A DNA stretch of 29,402 nt, from assembly GCA_031546815.1 (NCBI GenBank), contig JAVBJV010000062.1, forward strand, positions 1 to 29,402. The letters are read 5' to 3'. Positions 24,728 through 29,402 of this stretch are shown piece by piece. A program made the position numbers and the translations under genes. The notes below the pieces were generated by a model that had not been told where the DNA came from, ran no database searches, and was given only the letters and a program-made list of their open reading frames with translations. Each line of letters opens with the position of its first letter. The first letter of the stretch is position 1. The DNA comes from JAVBJV01 sp031546815 (GTDB lineage: Bacteria > Pseudomonadota > Alphaproteobacteria > Acetobacterales > Acetobacteraceae).

Positions 24728-25729
24728 ATGCCGACACGTCGATCCATGCTGTATGCAGGGCTGGCAGCCCCTTTCCTGATCACATCCGTGCGCGCCGCGC
24801 AACCGATTGCCGATGGTAAGACGGTGCGTCTGGTGGTGCCGTTTCCGCCGGGCGGCGCGGTCGATATGCTGGGACGCCTGATCGCGGACCGTATGCCCGC
24901 GCATCTGGGCAATCAGGTCGTTGTCGATAATCGCGGCGGTGCAGGCGGGCTGATCGGCGCGGATGCCGTGGCCAAGTCGGACCCCGATGGCACCACCCTG
25001 GGTATTCTGGCGGTGGGGGTGTTCTGCGCGTATCCGTATCTCTACACGCGTCTACCGTTCGACCCGGCGAAGGACTTCACCCCGATCTCTACCATCGTGA
25101 CCGGCACCGTGATGTGTGTGGTGAACGCCGAGACTGCCGCGCGCAATGGCTGGACCGACTTCCGCAGCCTGATCCTCTGGGCACGCGCCAATCCGGAACA
25201 GCTGCGTATGGGCTCGTCCGGCAACGGCACCACCAGCCACTTCATGCTGGCCGCGCTGAACGCGTTTGCCGGGGCGAAGATCCTGCATGTCCCGTATCGG
25301 GGTGGCGCGCAGGCGATCAACGATGTGCTGGCCGGCAAGATCGACATGATGTTCGACGTGATGCCCGCACTGATGCCGCATGTCGAGGCGGGCACGATGA
25401 AGGCGATGGCAGTCGGCAGCGCGCAGCGTCTGCCCATTCTGCCCAACGTGCCGGGGATGTCGGAATTCGCCGATCTGGGGCTGGGCGAGGTGGACCTGCA
25501 GGCGTGGAGCGCCATCGTCGGCCCCGCTGGCATTCCACCGGCGACGATTGCGCGTTTGCATCGGGCGGTGATGGCAGTGGGTGGGGACCGGGCGTTCACG
25601 CAGCGGCTGGCGCCTTTGGGTTATAACGCGCTGGTCTCGGCCAGCCCCACCGCGCTGCACGAACAGATAGAAGACGACACGCCGAAATGGCGCCAACTGG
25701 TGGAGCTGTCCGGCGCAAAACTGGACTGA
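24728..25729 (+). CDS. Orphan TctC/Bug-family substrate-binding protein
   Basis: 333 codons from ATG 24728, with GGGAG seven bases upstream. The first 25 residues form an export signal (TRRS, hydrophobic LYAGLAAPFLI, cleavage near VRA-AQ); the twin Arg is not followed by a full Tat consensus. VRLVVPFPPGGAVDMLGR is the Bug-family start that binds the carboxylate, then QVVVDNRGGAGGLIGADAVAKSDPDGTT; both are hallmark blocks. VPYRGGAQAINDVLAGKIDMMFD follows in the second half. No tctA or tctB gene is beside it, so it must share membrane subunits elsewhere (perhaps those at 8049-10030) or act as a sensor. It is followed after 56 bases by an amidase, suggesting an amide-containing ligand. Confidence 0.92.
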   Translation: MPTRRSMLYAGLAAPFLITSVRAAQPIADGKTVRLVVPFPPGGAVDMLGRLIADRMPAHLGNQVVVDNRGGAGGLIGADAVAKSDPDGTTLGILAVGVFCAYPYLYTRLPFDPAKDFTPISTIVTGTVMCVVNAETAARNGWTDFRSLILWARANPEQLRMGSSGNGTTSHFMLAALNAFAGAKILHVPYRGGAQAINDVLAGKIDMMFDVMPALMPHVEAGTMKAMAVGSAQRLPILPNVPGMSEFADLGLGEVDLQAWSAIVGPAGIPPATIARLHRAVMAVGGDRAFTQRLAPLGYNALVSASPTALHEQIEDDTPKWRQLVELSGAKLD

Positions 25730-25785
25730 TACCGCCGGATCGTGGAAACATGGCGGGCAACCGATAACACTTCAGGAAGCCTGCC

Positions 25786-26970
25786 ATGCACGACCCCGTT
25801 GGCGCATTTGTTCCAGGCATAACCGCCGAGGCCGAGCCCCTGTCGGCGGGCGTGCTCTCGGGGCTGGATTTCGCGATCAAGGATCTGTTCGACGTTGCGG
25901 GCGTGGCCACATCCTATGGCCATCCAGAATGGGCGCGCACGCATGGTCTCGCCATGGCGACCGCGCCGGTGGTGCTGGCTCTGTTGCAGGCGGGTGCGCG
26001 GCTGCGCGGCAAGACCAAGACGGTTGAACTCGCCTATGGCCTGACCGGCGAGAATGCCTGGCACGGCACCCCCACCAACCCCGCAGCGCCGGACCGTTTT
26101 CCCGGCGGGTCGTCGTGCGGGTCGGCAGCGGCGGTGGCGGCGGGGCTGGTCGATTTTGCGCTGGGGTCCGACACGGGGGGCTCGGTGCGTATCCCGGCCT
26201 CGTATTGCGGGCTGTTCGGCATTCGCCCCAGTTACGGGGTACTGTCGCTGGCCGGGGCGTGCGGGCTGGCACCATCGTTCGACACGGTGGGCTGGTTTGC
26301 GCGCGATGCCGCCACGCTGGAACGGGTGGGGCAGGTGCTGCTGCCCGGTGGCGCGACTGGTGGGCTTAGCACGCTGCTGAAGGTCGAGGACGCGTGGATG
26401 AACGCGGAACCCGCCGTTGCCACTGCCTTGATCCCCGCGCTGGAAAAACTGGAATCCGCCTGCGGCCGCGCCCTGACGATCACGCTGGTACCGGAAGGGC
26501 TGGAACACCTGTATCACGCATTCCGCTGCCTGCAGGCGCAGGAGGCCTGGGCGACCCTGGGCCGTTGGGTCGAGGCGGTGAAGCCGGAATTCGGCCCCGG
26601 TGTGCAGCAACGCTTCGATGCCGCGAAGGTGCAGCCGATCGCGGCTGCTCTGCACGGGCGGGAATTGCGCAAGCTGCATCAGGCGCGCATGGCATCGCTT
26701 CTGGGTGGGGGCAATGTGCTGGTCTACCCAACCAGCCCGTGCGCGGCCCCGAAGCTGGATGCCTCGGCCGATGAACTGCAGCGCGTGCGCGACGGCACGC
26801 TGGGTGTGACGGCGATTACCGGCATGGCCGGATTGTGCGAGGTGACGATCCCCGTTACCCGGGTGGGTGGCGCGCCGGTTGGCCTGTCCCTGGTGGCGGC
26901 ACATGGGCGTGACCGCGCGCTGCTGGCATTGACGTGCCGGGCTGCCCATATCTTCGGGATGGACGAATAG
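25786..26970 (+). CDS. Amidase (amidase-signature family), compact form
   Basis: 394 codons with CAGGAAG eight bases before ATG 25786. Catalytic triad: K32 in FAIKDLFD, S109 in GGSSCGSAAA, and nucleophile S133 in GSDTGGSVRIPAS, with the standard 24-residue spacing. The N-terminal part before the catalytic Lys is short, making the protein about 60-80 residues smaller than typical amidases. The C-terminal block ITGMAGLCEVTIPVTRVGGAPVGL is normal. It hydrolyses an unidentified amide in the cytoplasm. The pairing with an upstream orphan binding protein suggests they handle the same compound. A pair of small hairpins follows the stop. Confidence 0.92.
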   Translation: MHDPVGAFVPGITAEAEPLSAGVLSGLDFAIKDLFDVAGVATSYGHPEWARTHGLAMATAPVVLALLQAGARLRGKTKTVELAYGLTGENAWHGTPTNPAAPDRFPGGSSCGSAAAVAAGLVDFALGSDTGGSVRIPASYCGLFGIRPSYGVLSLAGACGLAPSFDTVGWFARDAATLERVGQVLLPGGATGGLSTLLKVEDAWMNAEPAVATALIPALEKLESACGRALTITLVPEGLEHLYHAFRCLQAQEAWATLGRWVEAVKPEFGPGVQQRFDAAKVQPIAAALHGRELRKLHQARMASLLGGGNVLVYPTSPCAAPKLDASADELQRVRDGTLGVTAITGMAGLCEVTIPVTRVGGAPVGLSLVAAHGRDRALLALTCRAAHIFGMDE

Positions 26971-27010
26971 CAGCCCTGCTCATCTTTGGGGCTGCGGATC
27001 GGGGGCCGAT
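26970..27010. terminator. Two small hairpins after the second amidase
   Basis: GCAGCCC (26970-26976) pairs with GGGCTGC (26989-26995) across a 12-base loop; then ATCGG (26998-27002) pairs with CCGAT (27006-27010). They lie between the amidase stop and the next gene and could act as a weak terminator. No T-run follows. Confidence 0.3.
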
Positions 27011-27049
27011 TGCGCTAGGCTCGTGTCATCGAAACAGCAGGAGGAACGC

Positions 27050-27370
27050 ATGTACGCCTTCTTCAGACAGACGCTGATCCCCGCTCTGGCCGCCGGTATT
27101 CTGGCCGGATGGCTGGCGGTCGCGCTGCTGCTGGCGCTCGATGTCGGTGGTTTGTACACGCTGGTGATGAAGTCTGGCCACGCGGTGCTGGCGATCCTGC
27201 TGTTGCTGTTCGGCTTCACGGTGACGTTCGGGTCCGCCGCGATGGGCGCGGTGATCATCGCCATCGGGTCCGAGGACGAACCGCGCAGTGGTCGGCGCAA
27301 GCGCGTGCCGGACGATGTGCAGGGCCTCGCCCTGGTTCCCGTGCGGCATGGTGGGGCGCGGCGCGTATGA
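27050..27370 (+). CDS. Small membrane protein of unknown function
   Basis: 106 codons from ATG 27050 with a near-perfect GGAGGAA four to ten bases upstream; a longer in-frame start at 27023 lacks this. Two long hydrophobic helices (residues about 9-33 and 43-73) are followed by a charged, Arg-rich tail (EDEPRSGRRKRV). I do not recognise the family. It ends seven bases before phnC, on the same strand, and is probably the first gene of that transcript. It may be unrelated to phosphonate uptake. Confidence 0.7.
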   Translation: MYAFFRQTLIPALAAGILAGWLAVALLLALDVGGLYTLVMKSGHAVLAILLLLFGFTVTFGSAAMGAVIIAIGSEDEPRSGRRKRVPDDVQGLALVPVRHGGARRV

Positions 27371-27377
27371 TGTACGG

Positions 27378-28157
27378 ATGCTGACGCTGCGATCGCTGAG
27401 CTGCCGGTTCAGTTCCGTTCTGGCTGTTGATGATGTGTCCCTCGAAATTCCTGCCGGACAGATGGTGGGGGTGATCGGGCGTTCGGGCGCGGGCAAATCC
27501 ACCTTGCTGCGGATGATCAACCGCTTGCAGGAACCCACATCCGGGTCCGTGCTGTTCGATGGCGTGGACATCACACGCCTGCGTGGCCGTGCGCTGAGCG
27601 ACTGGCGTACGCGTTGCGGCATGGTGTTCCAGCAGTTCAACCTGACCGGGCGGCTGGATGTGCTGACCAATGTGCTGGTCGGGCGGCTGAACCATCGGCC
27701 GGTGCTCTCCTCGCTGCTGGGCTGGTTCACGGCGGAAGAACGTCTGCGCGCCTTGCGGATGCTGGAACGCTTCGAACTGGCCGAGACCGCGTTGCAGCGT
27801 GTGGACACCCTGTCCGGCGGGCAGCAGCAGCGCGTGGCGATCTGTCGTGCGATGATGCAGGAACCCCGGATCCTGCTGGCCGACGAACCGGTCTCGAGCC
27901 TCGACCCACACAGCGCGACGCTGGTGATGGACGCGCTGCGGCGGATCAATCAGCAGGACGGCATCACTGTGCTGACCAACCTGCATCATCTGGACACGGC
28001 GCGCACATACTGCGACCGCATCATCGCCATGCAGACGGGGCGTGTTGTATTCGACGGTATGCCCGATATGCTGACCTCGGCCAGGCTGCGGTCGATCTAT
28101 GGGGTGAGCGAAGAAGAGTTCAACCGGGTCGAGGCCGCAGTCCTGATTCCCGCCTGA
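27378..28157 (+). CDS. phnC: Phosphonate ABC transporter ATP-binding protein PhnC
   Basis: 259 codons from ATG 27378, where MLTLRSLSCRF is the natural family start; the frame is open 30 codons further upstream, over the end of the preceding gene. Walker A is GRSGAGKST (34-42), the Q-loop is FQQFNL (84-89), the ABC signature is LSGGQQQR (145-152), Walker B is ILLADEP (165-171), and the H-loop is NLHHLD. The 'LVGRLN' block after the Q-loop and 'FDGMPDML...IYG' ending are typical of PhnC. It powers uptake of phosphonate or phosphite with PhnD and PhnE. phnD follows after 14 bases. Confidence 0.94.
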   Translation: MLTLRSLSCRFSSVLAVDDVSLEIPAGQMVGVIGRSGAGKSTLLRMINRLQEPTSGSVLFDGVDITRLRGRALSDWRTRCGMVFQQFNLTGRLDVLTNVLVGRLNHRPVLSSLLGWFTAEERLRALRMLERFELAETALQRVDTLSGGQQQRVAICRAMMQEPRILLADEPVSSLDPHSATLVMDALRRINQQDGITVLTNLHHLDTARTYCDRIIAMQTGRVVFDGMPDMLTSARLRSIYGVSEEEFNRVEAAVLIPA

Positions 28158-28171
28158 CACGAGGACGTTTC

Positions 28172-29107
28172 ATGATGCTCCGCCGTCACCTGCTTCTGGC
28201 TTCGCTTGCCGCGCCTGCCTTGGCGCGCGCGCAGGATATGCCCACGCCCGGCAAACGCGACTGGGCCGCACAGATTCTGCAACTGCGCATCGGCCTGCTG
28301 GGTGGCGAGAACGAAGCCGACCGGCTGGGGCGTTACGACGTGTATCAGAAGCTGCTGCAGGACACGTTCCAGGTGCCGGTGCGCCTGTATATGGCGGCCG
28401 ATTACGGCGGCGTGGCGCAGGCCTTTGCTGCGCGACAGGTCGAATTGTCCTACATGAGTCCCGCCGCCTATGCCGCCACCTGGATGGAGTGCGACGGCAA
28501 TGCCGAGCCCCTGCTGGTGGCGAAGGAAGAGGACGGGTCTACATCCTATGTCGCCGCAATGTATGTGCGCGCTGACAGCGACATCCATTCGCTGGAAGAC
28601 ATGCGCGGCCGTGCGATGGCGTGGGGCGATCCGAACAGTGCGTCCGGTTATCTGATTCCGCGCGCCGAGATGCGGGCTGCTGGCATCAACCCCGATACCT
28701 ATTTTGGCCGCAGCGGTTTTGCCGGCGGGTATGAACAGGCGGTGGTCGCCGTGCTGCAGAAGCAGTACGACGCGGGCGTCAGCTGGACGTCGGGCGTGGG
28801 CGATGCCAGTCGCGGTTACAGCCGTGGCGGGCTGCGGGCGATGGTGGACAAGGGCATGCTGAACATGGCCGACCTGCGCATCATCTGGCGCTCGCAACCC
28901 ATTCAGAACGGCCCGCTGGTGGTGCGCAAGGATCTGCCCGCATCGTTCAAGCAGGACATGATCGCGTTCCACAACGCCATGCCGCAGGACGTGTATCGGG
29001 CCATCACGCGTGGCACCGGCAATGGCTGGGCGCCGACGCAGCATTCCGCGTATCAGATCTTCATCGACCTGCGCCGCGCCGAGGCCGTCAACCGCCGCGC
29101 GCGCTGA
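28172..29107 (+). CDS. phnD: Phosphonate ABC transporter substrate-binding protein PhnD
   Basis: 311 codons. GAGGA lies about seven bases before ATG 28172, which is followed by a second ATG. An export signal of about 21 residues (LRRHLLLASLAAPALARA) precedes the mature protein. LRIGLLGGENEADRLGRY begins the first lobe. VRLYMAADYGGVAQAFAARQVELSYMSPAAYA is the PhnD/SsuA-like ligand-binding stretch. WGDPNSASGYLIPR is the conserved S-x-S-G-x-x-x-P phosphonate-binding motif. It is the periplasmic receptor for phosphonates, phosphite or related compounds. No C-P lyase (phnG-M) or phosphonatase gene is visible, so the ligand is not assigned. Confidence 0.93.
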   Translation: MMLRRHLLLASLAAPALARAQDMPTPGKRDWAAQILQLRIGLLGGENEADRLGRYDVYQKLLQDTFQVPVRLYMAADYGGVAQAFAARQVELSYMSPAAYAATWMECDGNAEPLLVAKEEDGSTSYVAAMYVRADSDIHSLEDMRGRAMAWGDPNSASGYLIPRAEMRAAGINPDTYFGRSGFAGGYEQAVVAVLQKQYDAGVSWTSGVGDASRGYSRGGLRAMVDKGMLNMADLRIIWRSQPIQNGPLVVRKDLPASFKQDMIAFHNAMPQDVYRAITRGTGNGWAPTQHSAYQIFIDLRRAEAVNRRAR

Positions 29108-29110
29108 CCT

Positions 29111-29395
29111 ATGCAAATTGCCACCATCGACCGCACGTTCCTGCACGCCCGCACCAGACGAAGATGCGTGGGCGTGGTGGCGCTTGTTGGGGTGGTGCTG
29201 TGCTTTCTGGTCTCGGCCTGGGTGTCGGAGTTTTCGCTCTCGCGTCTGGCTGAAGGTCTGCCGCGGGCGGGCGCGTATTTCGCCAAGCTGTTGCCCGATC
29301 TGCGCTGGGAGTCGCTGTTCGCAGGATTGAAGAAGGAAGGCTCGCTGGCGATATGGATCTATCGTCTGTACGACTGGGCGAGGCGGTTGTTCTAG
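29111..29395 (+). CDS. phnE: PhnE-like permease, N-terminal part ending at a TAG after 94 codons
   Basis: Starts three bases after phnD. It has an N-terminal transmembrane helix (residues about 20-42), then a periplasmic-type linker containing LPDLRWESL, as seen at the start of alphaproteobacterial PhnE proteins. Full PhnE is about 260-290 residues with the permease domain beginning at an 'L-x-E-T-x' block. Here the frame reads RRLF, TAG, then ACC TCG (T-S), so the stop falls where Glu (GAG) would be expected, a one-base difference. The window ends seven bases later, so I cannot see whether the permease continues. It could be a nonsense mutation, a sequencing error, or a genuinely split gene. 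Confidence 0.65.
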   Translation: MQIATIDRTFLHARTRRRCVGVVALVGVVLCFLVSAWVSEFSLSRLAEGLPRAGAYFAKLLPDLRWESLFAGLKKEGSLAIWIYRLYDWARRLF

Positions 29396-29402
29396 ACCTC
29401 GA

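Noticed and set aside
27255..28160. Minus-strand frame opposite phnC
   Set aside because: phnC has all ABC ATPase motifs; the reverse frame has none and is compositionally biased.
1..29402. tRNA, rRNA, CRISPR array or prophage genes
   Set aside because: Looked for regularly spaced direct repeats, cloverleaf T-loop motifs and phage structural proteins; none was seen by eye.

Overview
The window is a dense, GC-rich stretch of bacterial chromosome. It carries short intergenic gaps, several genes overlapping by 4 to 18 bases, a TctABC tripartite tricarboxylate transporter plus an orphan TctC/Bug binding protein, two amidases, and glutamate decarboxylase next to AspT-type exchangers. This mix fits an alphaproteobacterium, most likely of the acetic-acid-bacteria/Rhodospirillales kind (inference from gene content; no rRNA is present). 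No tRNA, rRNA, CRISPR array, insertion sequence or prophage gene was found.

Layout. (1) 1-4535, minus strand: glutamate decarboxylase followed by two tandem AspT-family exchangers, the second cut by the window start; together they look like an acid-resistance or proton-motive decarboxylation module. (2) 4888-10030, plus strand: FAD-dependent amino-acid-oxidase-like enzyme, PLP threonine/serine dehydratase-like enzyme, then tctC-tctB-tctA, with a good candidate promoter before tctC. (3) 10040-12189, minus strand: two tandem paralogous secreted proteins of unknown family followed by a glutathione S-transferase; an SRPBCC protein diverges at 12268 and is followed by a class III omega-aminotransferase (12775-14106). 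(4) 14107-15215: a strong hairpin and then an AT-richer island holding a frameshifted DUF4238 gene. (5) 15216-18614, minus strand: IlvD/Edd sugar-acid dehydratase, a DUF6891-like protein and a CurA-type NADP-dependent oxidoreductase. (6) 18705-20530, plus strand: amidase overlapping a deoxyinosine (hypoxanthine) DNA glycosylase-like gene, meeting a 3-hydroxyisobutyrate-dehydrogenase-family gene tail to tail. (7) 21551-24634: RidA-family protein, an RluA-type pseudouridine synthase and an MFS carrier on the minus strand, then a TrmH/SpoU RNA methyltransferase. (8) 24728-26970, plus strand: orphan TctC/Bug binding protein plus a second amidase. (9) 27050 to the end: small membrane protein, phnC, phnD and a phnE-like reading frame that stops after 94 codons.

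How the genes work together. Most of the window is transport and catabolism of small carboxylated or aminated compounds: uptake (TctABC, AspT, MFS, Phn), deamination or transamination (FAD oxidase, PLP dehydratase, class III aminotransferase, RidA), amide hydrolysis (two amidases) and sugar-acid dehydration. The best candidates for something not well described are the Gad + double AspT module, the tandem secreted paralogues, the oxidase-dehydratase-TctCBA cluster, and several strong inverted repeats in the gaps. All family calls come from reading motifs by eye; no database search was run.
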